DNA from: Dolomedes plantarius
Lineage: Eukaryota; Arthropoda; Arachnida; Araneae; Dolomedidae
Reading direction: 5' to 3'
NCBI GenBank assembly: GCA_907164885.2
Contig: OU015500.1
Location: 54,910,476 to 54,974,475 of the forward strand
DNA: 64,000 bases
Part shown: one piece after another, positions 35,977 to 47,557 of the stretch
Position numbering within the stretch: position 1 is the first letter of the stretch
Layout of the letters: the number at the start of each line of letters is the position of its first letter
Translations under genes and position numbers: made by a program
The notes under the pieces: model-generated
The model's database searches: none
What the model saw: the letters and a program-made list of their open reading frames with translations, nothing else
What the model was told of the DNA's origin: nothing

Positions 35977-36402
35977 ATGGCTAAAAGTAGATCAACATGA
36001 TCTAAAAAACGACGATTTTGTGGAAATCGTCATACTAAAATAATCAAAAGTGATGATTCTGCTGCCAGCACTGACCTTCATGATTTGACTGCTAGTGTTT
36101 CAAAACTGTCTAACAGCTTTTGTGAATATGAGGAAAACGCGAAAGATAAATTTACTGGGAACAGAATAATTGATTTTTCGATATTAATAAACGTTTTTTC
36201 AATGCTTAGCTGTCCTAGTTGTTTTTCAGATACTTTGTGTGTGAATGAAGACTCACGATTTGGATTATGTTCATATTTCACTCTGAAATGTCAAAAGTGT
36301 GACTTCAGTCATAAGTTTTCGTCCTCAAAAAAGACAGGGAGATCTCTGGACATAAATTCTAGGTTCGTGTTTGGCATGAGGCTTATTGGAAAGGGGCTTT
36401 AA
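35977..36402 (+). pseudogene. Mutator-like transposase N-terminal fragment
   Basis: Reading from 35977 gives MAKSRST, a TGA stop, then SKKRRFCGNRHTK in the same frame and on to a long open stretch. It contains LSCPSCF and LKCQKCDF (two Cys pairs, zinc-ribbon-like) and SLDINSRFVFGMRLIGKG before a stop at 36400. A Cys-pair region followed by D-I-N-x-R-F-V-(Y/F)-x-M-R-x-I-G-K-G is what I recognise from the arthropod Mutator-like transposase domain. The catalytic region is absent. The flanks are copies of one AT-rich tandem repeat, so the fragment looks inserted in that array. Confidence 0.5.
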
Positions 36403-36905
36403 ATTTTAAAAATTTGTACAAATTTTATTTTTATTTAAATTTTTCGATTTAAAAAAATACTAGCTCAAAATAATACTTCAACTATCTGTAGTAATTATAT
36501 CTTTTTAAGTATAATAATTATATCTGTATATATACAATAATTACATCTGATTATTATAATCTGTAATAGTTATAATTTTTAGTTATTTATTTTTTTTAAA
36601 TTTTGAGTACTAAATGTATTTCAAGATTCTAATTTTTATAATTCGTAAAAATTTTATTTTTATTTAATTTATCGATTTTTAAAAATAATACTAGCTTAAA
36701 ATAATACTTTAACTGTCTAATTATATCTTTAAATTATAATAATTATATCTGTATATATAAGAAATATATCTGATTATTATAATCTGTAATAATTATAACT
36801 TTTAGCTTTTTTCTATTTATTTTGAGTACTGCATGTATTTCCAGTTTATAACTTTAATAATTCGTACAAATTATATTTTTATTAAATTTATTGATATAAA
36901 AAAAT
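36403..36905. repeat. AT-rich tandem repeat, ~225-bp period
   Basis: The block tttgtacaaattttattttt...aaatactagcttaaaataatac...attataatctgtaat recurs at about 36411, 36640 and 36863 (last copy partial). The beginning of the unit (ttttga..ctttatttcaagattctaat) also occurs at about 35478-35518, on the other side of the Mutator-like fragment. Confidence 0.75.
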
Positions 36906-37612
36906 ACTAGCTTAAAATAATACTTTAACTATACGTTTAAATGAATTAGAAATAGAAAAAAAACCCTCATAATACGACTGATACTCACGTCTTTGCTACT
37001 TGTTATTTTGAATTAGGCTGATTTATCAAAAAATATGTCTGGTAGATTACATGCAAAACATACATTTGCAACCACCGAAGTATCATTATCATTGAAATAG
37101 CATAACTAAGCTCAAATGATGTTAGTCACTGTCGTAGTCATTGCAGAGTGAAGTGCGCGAGTGACAGTATACGATGTAAACTTTTAATTAAACTCAGTCT
37201 GATGGTACATGATTTTCTAATCAATAAAGTTTCATTATAATTCATGTTATTCTTCTTTACTGTATTATTAAACTAATGTATTCAGTTACAAAGCCATAAT
37301 CTATATATCAGGTGCGTCATAAATTCGTGCGAAGTTCAAAAATTCGTAATAAAAGATGTAATGCTCGGAAGATTTTTCTGTTTGCACCAATAAGATTAGA
37401 GGGACATTGGATTTTTTTTCCATGTAAAAAAAAAAAAAAAAAGTTTCCAAAAGTAACCGAAAGAGGGCGCTCACACATCAAACGGAGACGTTTTTCGCAA
37501 ATCTGGCAAACTCAAACAGAAAATCAAACAGATCACAATAACATGAGACTGTTCATTTATTTTAAAGTAACATATGTTCAACGTTACTACCAGCACAAGA
37601 AACAGTGGTACT

Positions 37613-38376
37613 TCGACTTACGAGAGTCTCGACTTACGAGTTTTTCGAGATACGAGCATTCTCTCGGTAGATTTTTTGCTTCGAGTTACGAGCTAAAATT
37701 CGGGTTACGAGCAAGCTTCAGATATCCCGCCTCTAGTTTGAATGCCATGTTGCGTGCTCATCAAATGAGAACACAAGAAGCATATAATATTTACAACCGC
37801 TATGTACAATTATTATGCAATTGTATAATATTCTGAGACTACTATCCAGTCTTAAACCGAGAGATTGGATTCTGAAAAAACGTTCTTCGGATTCTCAGAA
37901 AGAAGTATCTGGACATTACAGCCACAGTGAATGATGCAACAATCGCCCAGCTTCCGTGTCTCAATCGTTCACTTTAAGAGAGTAGCTGGTAATAAACGCA
38001 AAAGTGAGGAAAGGGGGGCGAAAAAAATAAAAAATCAACGAATAAGATTTAATTTTTCAGTTCAATTTTTCTCCTCCTCTTCCATCAGCATATTCAAGTC
38101 TGATCTCCAAGGTAAATGTTGTACATTACACTTAAAAAAACAAATTTACTGCAGTACATTCTATTGTATTGCGTTTTTATACAATGCTCGTCGTTTATAA
38201 GCACGTTTTTCTTATTTAAAAACATGTATAAAAAATTGCGGTGTTTTGGGGGAGCCCTGAACGAATTAATGGCACTTTCATTCATTTCAATGGGGAAAAT
38301 TGATTCGAGATACGAGTATTTCGAGTTACGAGCGAAGTCATGGAACGAATTAAACTCATAAGTCGAGGTACCACTG
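37613..38376. mobile_element. pogo/Tigger-like element, nested
   Basis: The left end CAGTGGTACTTCGACTTACG and the reverse complement of the right end CAGTGGTACCTCGACTTATG form an inverted repeat. Both arms also carry subterminal copies of cgagttacgag/cgagatacgag. The right side is followed by TA, but the left flank is aa, so one target copy has mutated. 764 bp, no intact reading frame. It lies inside the mariner-like element and is therefore younger than it. Confidence 0.8.
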
Positions 38377-38389
38377 TAATAGGCAAGTA

Positions 38390-38820
38390 AGGCGCGTCAC
38401 TAAGTCCATTACAGTGGATTCTAGCATCGATGGCTGCGACTGTTTGTTGAATGACATTTTTCAGTTCCACCAAAGTGGTTATTGATCCCCGGTACACATG
38501 AGACTTTAAGTATCCCTCCAACTAAAAATTTCCCGGGGTCAAGTCTAGTGATCGTGAGGGCCACTGAACCTTATAACCGCGACTTATAGAACTCGGTCTT
38601 CATTGAAAGATTCCAACATTAACGTCTTGATATCACGTGAAATGTGGGGCGGAACACCATCCTGCATGAAGGAGACAACAGGTAACGCATGTCTTTCCTG
38701 CAATACTGGCTTAACGTGGTCACGCAAAAACGCCCTCTTTCGGTTACTTTTGGAAACATTTTTTACTTTAACATGGAAAAAAATCCAATGACCCTCTGAC
38801 CCTATTCGCGCAAACATAAA
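38390..38820 (-). pseudogene. Mariner-like transposase remnant, catalytic half
   Basis: The minus strand reads MFARIGSEGHWIFFHVK (this part lies in the inverted repeat), ALPVVSFMQDGVPPHIS (second Asp), a stop after FNEDRVL, then in another frame VQWPSRSLDLTPGNF, stop, LEGYLKSHVYRGSITTLVEL and IQQTVAAIDARI. Where the family has Asp-Phe-W-L-W-G, this copy has Asn-Phe-stop-L-E-G, so the third catalytic residue is lost as well as the frame. Confidence 0.7.
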
Positions 38821-38887
38821 ATTTTTCCGAGCATTATTTCTTTTATTACGAATTTTTTAACTTTGTACGAATTTATGACACACCTGG

Positions 38888-39593
38888 TATATATATATAT
38901 ATAACAGTTCCGTAACTGACTGACATATAACGCACTGGACCTAAAGGGCTGACATTTTGCATGTTGATACCTCTTATAGTGTATGGGTGCTTTAAGAGAG
39001 ATTTTTGAAAAATTCTTCTTAGATTTTTTAAATAAAATTTTTAAGCTGTTTTCGAAAAATTCTTTAAAGTTTGCATTTAAAATAATAATCGGAGGGTTAT
39101 AAAATTTATATAACAAGAAAGACCCTAAAAATTTCTTTAAAATAAATTTTTTTCGAATCATTACTTCCATTTTCAGATTTTTGGTGAATTTTTAAAGATT
39201 ATTTTTTAGAATTTAATTTATTAAATGCTAATCACGTGGTTTCTTTTCTTTTTGGGATGCTTTAAATTAATTTTTCGTCGTGTGCATAACAAGGAAATAA
39301 ATTGACAGTTTTTTTTTTTTTTTTTGTTTTTTTTTAATGTGTCTGCGGCAGACGATTGGATATTATAAAAAAAAATACAGTAAAAGAAATGTTCCTGAAA
39401 CTGTACTATATTAACTGCACTATATTCTTTAGTATGTTCTACTAGATTTAATTTCAATATTTTCTTCTACATTATTTTGTCTATAAAAATATCCTTTACG
39501 ATTTTTTTATATTTTTTTTTGCATTAATTGAATACATTGACCGTTATATTTAATTTGAATGTACTATATAGCGAAGTATGGGTTTTCAGCTAG
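38888..39593 (+). mobile_element. Possible Helitron-like non-autonomous element
   Basis: The segment starts after the mariner-like element with a short TA run and ccgtaactgactgacatata..., and ends gcgaagtatgggttttcagc followed by CTAG|T. The 3' ending GCGAAG..GGGTTTTC.GCTAG resembles Helitron tails seen in arthropods. The required hairpin just upstream is not convincing and there is no coding sequence. A low-confidence call. Confidence 0.3.
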
Positions 39594-39637
39594 TATTTTA
39601 TAATTATACTGATCAAGAATGTTTCATATTGTGCACT

Positions 39638-40264
39638 GTAACAAATCCTTTATGAAACAATTTATAGAGAATATGCACTTCTACCCTAACTTTGGGTATG
39701 TATATCTTGAAGTGGCACTCTAAATAATTTCATTCAAACACAGTTCTTACATAACAACAATGTTTATTCAAATATTTGCAATTGTAAATTTTGCTTTTCA
39801 ACATAAAGCAAGCGCACTAATAGTATGAGATATATAATATTTATGAAAGTGAAATATAATTCAATATATTTTCTGGTATAACTATTCATGCAATGACAAT
39901 ACAACTTGAGATACTGACAAACACTTCGGAAAGTCGACCAGCAATGCTGCTACGTAAACTTTGGGCCTAACAAGAACTCGTGTATGTTTGAAGCAACCTA
40001 GCTATGCCTCGAGCGGCTGCTCGCAAAACTCAAATATTATTAAACCAGACTCTAAGCCAAGCTCCAGCTCGATACTTCGTTTCGTCAGCTCTACTCCTCC
40101 TTTCAATTCCTCTCACTTCCTCAACACTTCGTCGACCGGACTTCCTAGCTCCTTGGTATTTATACCAAGCACGTATGCCGCAATTAGCATATCTTAAGCG
40201 GCTTCTTTAACTTTATTCACTTAAAATTCGATTATTGGGAATCGAATCTTATGTAAACCTTACA
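39638..40264 (-). mobile_element. Possible LTR-like fragment
   Basis: On the minus strand a TATA-like ggtataaataccaagg occurs at about 40155-40170, and an AATAAA-type signal (tttgaataaacatt) about 390 bp further at about 39765. The block opens TGTAAGG and closes TTGTTACA. GC content rises in 39950-40200 relative to the intron. There are no target duplications and no internal coding region, so this may be chance. Confidence 0.25.
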
Positions 40265-42183
40265 AATTTTAGTGTCATCTAAAATATTAGTTTTTTATAG
40301 AATATTACTTTGTCTAAAGAAATATCAGCTACTCTTATGTAAAGAAACGCTGACCATCTAGCATGTGATCAATATTTATAACCTAAATTTATTTTCAAGT
40401 TGTAAATACTTTGTAATATTAATCTTTCATCTGTTATTTTTATCCCGTGGATAAGAAAATGCTTTTCAAATTTTCGTCACCTAGTCTTTCTACAGCTGAA
40501 TAATAAATCATAGAGAGCCATAAATTCTCTTGTGTTCTGTTACAGCAATGACTATATTTTTATTCCAAATAAAACAGAAAAAAAGAAACTTCTTTTAAAA
40601 TATGAGACTTTTCTGAATATGTTAGACGTCGAAAAGTAAAACAAAATCATTTCTTAATGGAAATTTCAATGTGTAGCACAATTTTTTTTTTCTTTTTCAC
40701 TCTTCGCAATGGCATTGTTGTAAAGACGAAATCTGCATTTTGATGGAATCCTTATGATAGATTTCTTCTGAAAATAATAAAGTTCAAAGGGTTATCCTCT
40801 AGTAAATATTGTGCCACTGCTTTTAAATAAAAAGAAAACGCTAGTCATGTAAAACAATATATTTTTATGTAATAATTTACATAAAATAATGAAAACAGTT
40901 GTTACACATACATTAACGACGATAGATTTCTTAGCTTATAAATTTGCATTGTATGACAAATTCCTCTGATCTAACTCCTTAATATCTAAGTTATCATTCA
41001 AAGTATCAAGTATATATTGATTTCAAGAGAAAAGATACTGAAGTTAAATTGTCATTAATGCAACCGGATACTATAAAATATGTCACACACTGGCTTATAG
41101 ACTATTTCAGATGTGTAGAGCAACTAAACAAAACCGACAACATTAATTGGAAAGAAAATATGCTTAATAATCAGTATTAAAATGCATTATTGTAGGTATA
41201 ATATGTTATACATTTTACAAGAGATCAGGTGTGTAGGAAGACAAAGAGAGATAAAGAGTGTACTTCTGGGTATCCAAAAGTAGTAATGAACAAAAAATCA
41301 GTAATAAGAAATTTAAAAAAAAGAACCTATGAAACCAGAGTTTAGCTTAAAAATATATAATTAAAAGCCACTATTATGTATTTTATATAAAATTACATTA
41401 TTTATATTCCAACTCGTATAAGAACATGCCTAAACGTAAATTTTAATGGACTTATAATGCTCCATAATTTATTTTCCAAGTAAAGAAATAAATTAGGGAT
41501 TTTTTAAACGACTATGACAATATTTCTACACTCTAAATTTTTACAGGCATAAATCCATGGATTCTCTAACCTACCATTTTAACTTCAATAAAATAACTCA
41601 ATCTGACAGCAAATTTTCAAGTGCTTAAACTACGCTTACTTTATACAACGCACCATTCAGACTCGATTTTAAGAAAAAGTTCTTATTTCTATACAACTAC
41701 TTCGAGATACAAAATTAATGTTAGATTCAAGTGAATATGGTACTTCCACAAGCTAACCAATTCAGTGAGGAAGGAATTAGAGATACTTTCAGCGGCTTAT
41801 ATCATTTCCTACTGTTTTTTTCAAGATCCGATGCTCTAAAAATAAGTTTATCTTTATATCATGATAACAGATAGGATATAAAGTAATATGAAAGTATCAA
41901 TCATAACAAATGAACTGCAGTTGATAGTTTTATTTTCACAAGGAGGGAAAACATGTTTCAACGGTGAATTCCGTACCTCAGTCACTTTAATACAGATGGT
42001 TGCCAATACGAGGCGACATGAAGAAAAAAGGATTTCTTTCCAGGATCTTTTAGTACAAAGAACAAGAAAGAGGAGAAAACGTTATTTGAGGATTTTTACA
42101 GAAATGGCATCGGTAACTTCAACAAACTTGTTAGAATGAGGCTCATTATGATCTGATTTATTGTAAGTATAACTTATTATAAC

Positions 42184-42480
42184 AGTCGCCCAGTGGCTAA
42201 GTGGTTAAAGGCATCAGCCTGCCACGCCGGGGGTGCGGGTTCGATTCACGCATAAGACTTGGCTGTATTCTGGGGAACCGGTCAGTCTTCCGCCTGCAAA
42301 TGGAGCCCCGTCTAGAAAGGGGAGCTGCAACCCATCGTCCATCGCCGGTGTCATCGTTTGTCAATAAAATTCTTCTGTGATTGTGTCATTTGTCTGTTTC
42401 TATGTCTTGTATTCATATGTACACCGGACTGGGGTGTAAAGTCGTCATCCCCCAGGGACATTAGCCACACACGCACACTT
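42184..42480 (+). repeat. tRNA-derived SINE
   Basis: RNA polymerase III promoter boxes are clear: A box TGGCTAAGTGG at 42194-42204 and B box GGTTCGATTC at 42238-42247. They sit in a tRNA-like head (gcccagtggctaagtggtta..., ...gccggggg..), followed by a GC-richer body of about 230 bp ending ...agccacacacgcacac. Much more GC-rich than the intron around it. The tRNA head is not a functional tRNA gene, because the stems do not close. Confidence 0.8.
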
Positions 42481-43736
42481 ATTATAACATGGAGAGGTCT
42501 GGAGCTGATATAGTAAACCATATTCTTGCAAAATATTTCACCACCAGAGTGTATAAGTGACACAGTATTTGATACTCTTTTTTCAGAGAAGTGGGTATCT
42601 ATCTGATAAGTTCTGAAATATGTATTTTCCCTCGTAAATACGAAACTCAAAATATCCCAAGCAGTATAGTTTTATAATATTGTTGAACTTAACCAAACCT
42701 ATTATCCCTGAAATATATCTGCAGAGTTATTTCTGAATGGTCGGACCTCGGGAATTCGATCCAGAACCTGAGGATATGAGTTGCACTGTTGGCATTGATG
42801 TTTGCAACTGTCCGGAACAGGCTTTAAGCTGTAGGTCTCGGTATGTAAACCCTTGTGTAACGAAAGCTTATGTTAGCAAACAAACTGACTAAAAACAACC
42901 AAAAATTACCAAACTGCGAAATATTTGAAACCTTATTTAGAACAGAGAAGATAAATGAAACTTAGAAGAGGGTGTTATACTCTTCAAAGACTCAGAAATG
43001 TTCGAGAAGACAATAAAGATAAAACCCTTTGTGTAAAATTCTTTCACTCCCTGTGTCATTTAGAAGAACAATATTTATTTTAACGCTCTCAAGAACACTT
43101 GTCGCAGCAAAATTGAGTTTAAAGGAACTTTTAGACTAAATAAATTTCATTAAATTATATTTATTTTGTAAAGTTTATAAATGACGTTTTCGTGCAATAA
43201 AAGGAGCAGTTGTGCTACTTTAATACTTCTACTGTATGACAGCTCTAAAGTCTGTAATAAATTTTTTAGAAGTATGGTAAAAAGAAAACCTAAGTATATA
43301 TGGGGTATTAATGTAGAAAAAAATAATAAATCATGTTATTGTTATTTTTATGCTTTCAATCGCTATTTTTACAAGTTTGGGTTTCTTAGAAATTCGATGC
43401 AAAATTCTGTTTCAACATATCTGAAATGGCGCTAAATAAAAAACAGGAGAAAGCGACAGATAAGAACAAGTATCACGTCGAAGCTAAAGATAAAAAACCA
43501 GTATATTACTTGTTTGACACTTGTAAAGAGCGATGAAAGAAGAAAAAGCAGCTTGTTAAGATCCTAAAGAGAAATTAAACATCTTAGCAATTTTCTCTTT
43601 AGTAGGTGTAGTTCAGACCATAGAATATGAGATTGGATTATTTCTAAATTAATTCATAAATATAAAAATCGTTAGCTTATTTAATTTATGTAGAAGAATA
43701 ATAAGAAACTTCCAGTTTAACTTCTGATACATATGC

Positions 43737-43738
<2 letters not shown>

Positions 43739-43817
<79 letters not shown>
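43739..43817. repeat. (TA)n microsatellite, left of MITE
   Basis: About 79 bp of TA repeat touching the MITE at 43818. Confidence 0.97.
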
Positions 43818-43820
<3 letters not shown>

Positions 43821-43988
43821 TGGAATCTCGATCTATCGTTTTACAAGGAACCAACTGAACTGAAAGATAAATGCGGGGAAAACGATAAATCCGGTAACAT
43901 AACAAAGCAATATAATCGTCGGGACTGGGTGAAATAAACGATACATACGGGAAAACGATGATTCCGAAAACGATCGATCGAGATTCCA

Positions 43989-43991
<3 letters not shown>
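43818..43991. mobile_element. Short pogo/Tigger-like MITE inside (TA)n
   Basis: A 174-bp element. The left end is CAGTGGAATCTCGATCTATC and the right end, reverse-complemented, is CAGTGGAATCTCGATCGATC, one mismatch in 20. Motifs aaacgat/cgggaaaacgat are repeated inside. TA repeats lie on both sides, so either it inserted in a TA tract or its TA duplication expanded. Confidence 0.9.
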
Positions 43992-44044
<53 letters not shown>

Positions 44045-44054
44045 TTATTTATTT
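43992..44054. repeat. (TA)n(TTTA)n microsatellite, right of MITE
   Basis: About 50 bp of TA repeat passing into a few ttta units. Confidence 0.97.
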
Positions 44055-46113
44055 CCAATTGAGCCTTGGTCTACTAATTTTTATATCGCGTTTTCATTGC
44101 AATATCTACCCAATTAACATTTACCATTGTTATCATATTAAATTTGTACGCATAGATGTATATTTCTTTTACGCTAGTGTCTTTTTTACCTTCGTGGACA
44201 AAACCTCAAGTTCATTCACCTATGAACTTCTAATTCTATCGTTTGAAACCCGTCGTCTTAAACGTCGTTTTAAATTAAGTTGCTTAACATAATCTAAACG
44301 GGATCAATATTTGTCTAAAAGCCATTTCTTTTTATGGTTGTTGCTTTTAATGTTTATAATTTACTGATACATTTTATTTTACCGGGTTAGGGAGTTTTTG
44401 GGGAACTTCAGATATCGTAAATAACTAAATAGATTGGTAATTATAGTATAAACCTTGTACCGATTTCGTACAAGTTCAAATCGAATTATTTTATTAAAGG
44501 AGTTGAATCAAGTTATTACAACTTGAATTCAATTCATTAAAAAAAGGATTCGATATAATGTGAAATTAATTATTAAATAGACCGAAAAAAAATTATTTTT
44601 GCAAATATTATACTTTAAATAGAAAACTCTATATATAACCAGGAGGGTATTTCCAATCAAACAAACTTAATTAAATACAACATTTTAGCGATATTTCATA
44701 ATTCATTGTCTAAAAATAAAGCTAAGAGAAGAAAAGAATCAGTTGTTCTTCAATTTCACCGACATAGGCTGAAATAAATATGTATATAAATATAATTAAC
44801 AGGAATGTAAACATGCCCATTTTTTGTAGCTGACTCCTACAATTGTTAGCAAATACAACTAAAAACATGATTTAATAATGTGTTTTACGATGTTTTTTAA
44901 ACTATGTATTAAATCTATAAAGCAAACAAATCTATTTAGAAATTTATAAGTACATAACTAAAAGTTATTTATTTGATATTTATACTCATTTGAGCAAATG
45001 AATTTTAATGAACTCAAGTATGAAAGTAAAGGAATATTACAAACAATATGACAAAACATAACTAAATTTATTATTCATCAAATATCAGAAAATCTGTCTA
45101 ACAAAGGCTAAGAGACATAAAACAATAATGTTTTGCAAAGGACCTGAAAATCCCTGAAACAAATAGGTATATTATCACCGGTATGAATTATTTGTCTAAA
45201 AGGCGATGATAGAAAAATATATACGTTTGAGCAAAATATTTTCGCAATATTTGACATACATTTAAAAGAGAATGGGAATTAACAAACTATGGGTCTCTAG
45301 GCATGAAAACAAACTTAATAGAATGTAAAATAGTCATATAACCAAGCGTTATTTGCCATCTCATATTAAAAGCATTAATGCACTTTGCGAAATATGTGTC
45401 CCCATGTTTTCAAATTCTTTTTTAACGGTATGCCCTGGCGATTTGACTGTGCTGTTGTTTCGCAATTTCCTAAGGATGCTTTTAGCGAAAAATGCTCGTA
45501 TGTATTCAATTTGTCTCTAGCTCAGCAACTGTATTTAGATGGCATTAGAGTCAAAATTGCAATTTCAAAAGAATACATTTGCATTTGAAGATAAAAAAAA
45601 TGTCTTTAAATCTAATAAACAGTCGGAAACACATCAATAGCGAATGATTTTACAGCATTAAATGTTGTTTCGTAAAATAATGCTAAAACTTTTTTTTTTT
45701 TTTGGAAAGAGTGTTTCTTATAGTCCTTGGTTTGTTTACTATGTTAGAAAAATTTTTGACAGTTCATTTTAATGTTATAATACTTTTTCACAACGCACGG
45801 ATATGTTCACAGTATAGTCGTGCGTGCACAGCATTGAAAGAGTAACCCAAGTATAACAACTGCTGCTATTAGGATGTTGAACGAGTTGTCAAATAGGAAC
45901 TAAAGTCCAACAAAACTCGTTTCCGTGTACCTACCGAAATTGCGTTTTTAGATGTTTTTAAACGCGAGAGATAGTTTATTTTAGTAACATTAATAATTAT
46001 AAAAAATTATTAGCATTTAGAACTAGAGGGAATTACATAAATCATAACATCCTGATTTAAATTACTAGAAACGAAATAAATCATTGGGTACCTTCGAAAG
46101 ATATTTTTATGTA

Positions 46114-47557
46114 CACTGCTGGCCATTAAATTTGCAACACAATGAAGGAGGGATGATACCACCGTCCAATTCGCATGAAAGTAAGAAGATGCTGGAATTT
46201 GCAAAAGATTAGCCTTTAAGCGCTATCGAACGACGCAGGAGGGATAAATGGCATCTCAAGCTCTGTATAAAAGGGAAGTTGAGCAGTAGGTTTCTCATTC
46301 ACAAATCGCATTTGAATGTTGTTTGTTTGTGAGATGATCGTGTCATGCCTCGTATAAGAAGGAGAAAAGGCTACCAACACGTGTCGGAATTCGATAGCGG
46401 CAGGATCGCGGCCTACGGAGAGTGCGGTTTATCGTTCCATGATATTGCTACTGGTATTGGACGAATCCAACGACTTTCATGCGAATATGGAATCGATGGA
46501 TTCAGGAGGATCATACTGAATACCATACAGAATCTGAAAGGCCTCCCGCCACTAACGTCCGAGACGAGAGACATGTTGTCAGGTCGGCCTTGGTGGATCG
46601 TACAGCTGCATCACGAACCTTGAGTCAGAAAATGGGTTTGTTTGCAGCACAAGTATCCGCACGGATGGTGCGACAACGTCTGGAGTTGCACAGACTATCT
46701 GAACGGCGAGCATTATTGCGGTTTACCTTAACACTGCAGCATAGAGACGCGCGGCGACAGTGGTACGCTCAACGACAAAACTGAATACATGAGTGACCCC
46801 ACGTCGTCTTTTCAGACGAGTACTGATTCTGCGTACATCATCATTAGGGACGTATCCGTGTATGGAGGCACTAAGGTGAATGCACGTGGCTGGCTTGCAT
46901 TCGATATCGTCATACGGGCCCTGCACCTGGTGTGATTGTAAGGGCAGCCATTGGGTACACGACACGAACACCTCTCATTCGCGTCGTCGGTAATCTGAAC
47001 AGCCAACGTTACATGTCTCAGATCTTAAAGCCGGTGGCTGTGCCCTACCTTGGAGGCCTCGGAAACATCTTTCAACAAGATGACGCAAGACCGCATGTTG
47101 TCCGACTTGTCCTGACCTACCTCAACACAGAGCGTGATCGACTGTTGCTCTGGCCAGCACGTTCTTAAGATCTCTCACCAACTGAAAACAGCTGGTCATG
47201 GGTTGCTTAGAGACTGGGCCGCCGCGGCTCACCAGCCACTATGATTGATGAATTAGGGCATAGAAAGGAATGAGGAATAGAGCATAGAAGAGGATCAATG
47301 AAGTAGGGCTTGAAGCAGCATGGAATGACTTGCCCATATCTGTCAACCAGGCCCAGTTCGACTCGATGCCTAACCGGGTTACAGCCGTTTTAGCTTTTAG
47401 AGTCAGCAGCTGTGTGTACTAATTTCGGATCCTGTATATCCCCAAATTGCCTACAAATTTAATCATGTTTTCTTCCTACTATGCTGTATACGTACAAAAA
47501 GTAAAGTTTTGTTATTTGCTGTTCTTACTGGTGTTGCAGTTTTAATGGACAGCAGTA
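46114..47557 (+). mobile_element. Tc1-like DD34E transposon, old copy
   Basis: The left end CACTGCTGGCCATTAAATTT and the reverse complement of the right end (about TACTGCTGTCCATTAAAACT) share the CACTGCTGGCCA start of the element at 20352, so both belong to one lineage. Size is 1.44 kb. A local duplication (..gaattagggcatagaaagga.., about 47250-47310) lies in its 3' half. Confidence 0.85.
46345..47422 (+). pseudogene. Tc1-like transposase, heavily mutated
   Basis: It begins MPRIRRRKGYQHVSEFDSGR, parallel to the 20584 copy. The frame shifts near 46470, then MRIWNRWIQE and a long stretch lead to a stop at 46782. Next come VVFSDEY (first Asp) with stops, HTGPAPGVIVRAAIGYTTRT, NIFQQDDARPHVVRLVL (second Asp), LLWPARS, stop, DLSPTENSWSWVA (Glu) and a degenerate tail ending VSSCVY. 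Several stops and frameshifts make this copy much older than the one at 20352. Confidence 0.85.

Larger units (their letters stand above)
37308..38887 (-). mobile_element. Mariner-like element with ~150-bp inverted repeats
   Basis: The left end tcaggtgcgtcataaattcg and the reverse complement of the right end ccaggtgtgtcataaattcg begin inverted repeats that stay alignable for about 150 bp, through tgctcgga..., ggattttttt..ccatgt and ccaaaagtaaccgaaagagg. TA-rich sequence lies at both ends. The interior holds a broken transposase on the minus strand and a nested Tigger-like MITE (37613-38376). Confidence 0.8.

Noticed and set aside
36085..36281. Minus-strand frame opposite the Mutator-like fragment
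   Set aside because: Shadow frame. The Cys-pair and DIN..RF motifs are on the + strand.
42184..42260. Possible functional tRNA gene
   Set aside because: A and B boxes are good, but acceptor and other stems do not pair and the unit continues into a SINE body.
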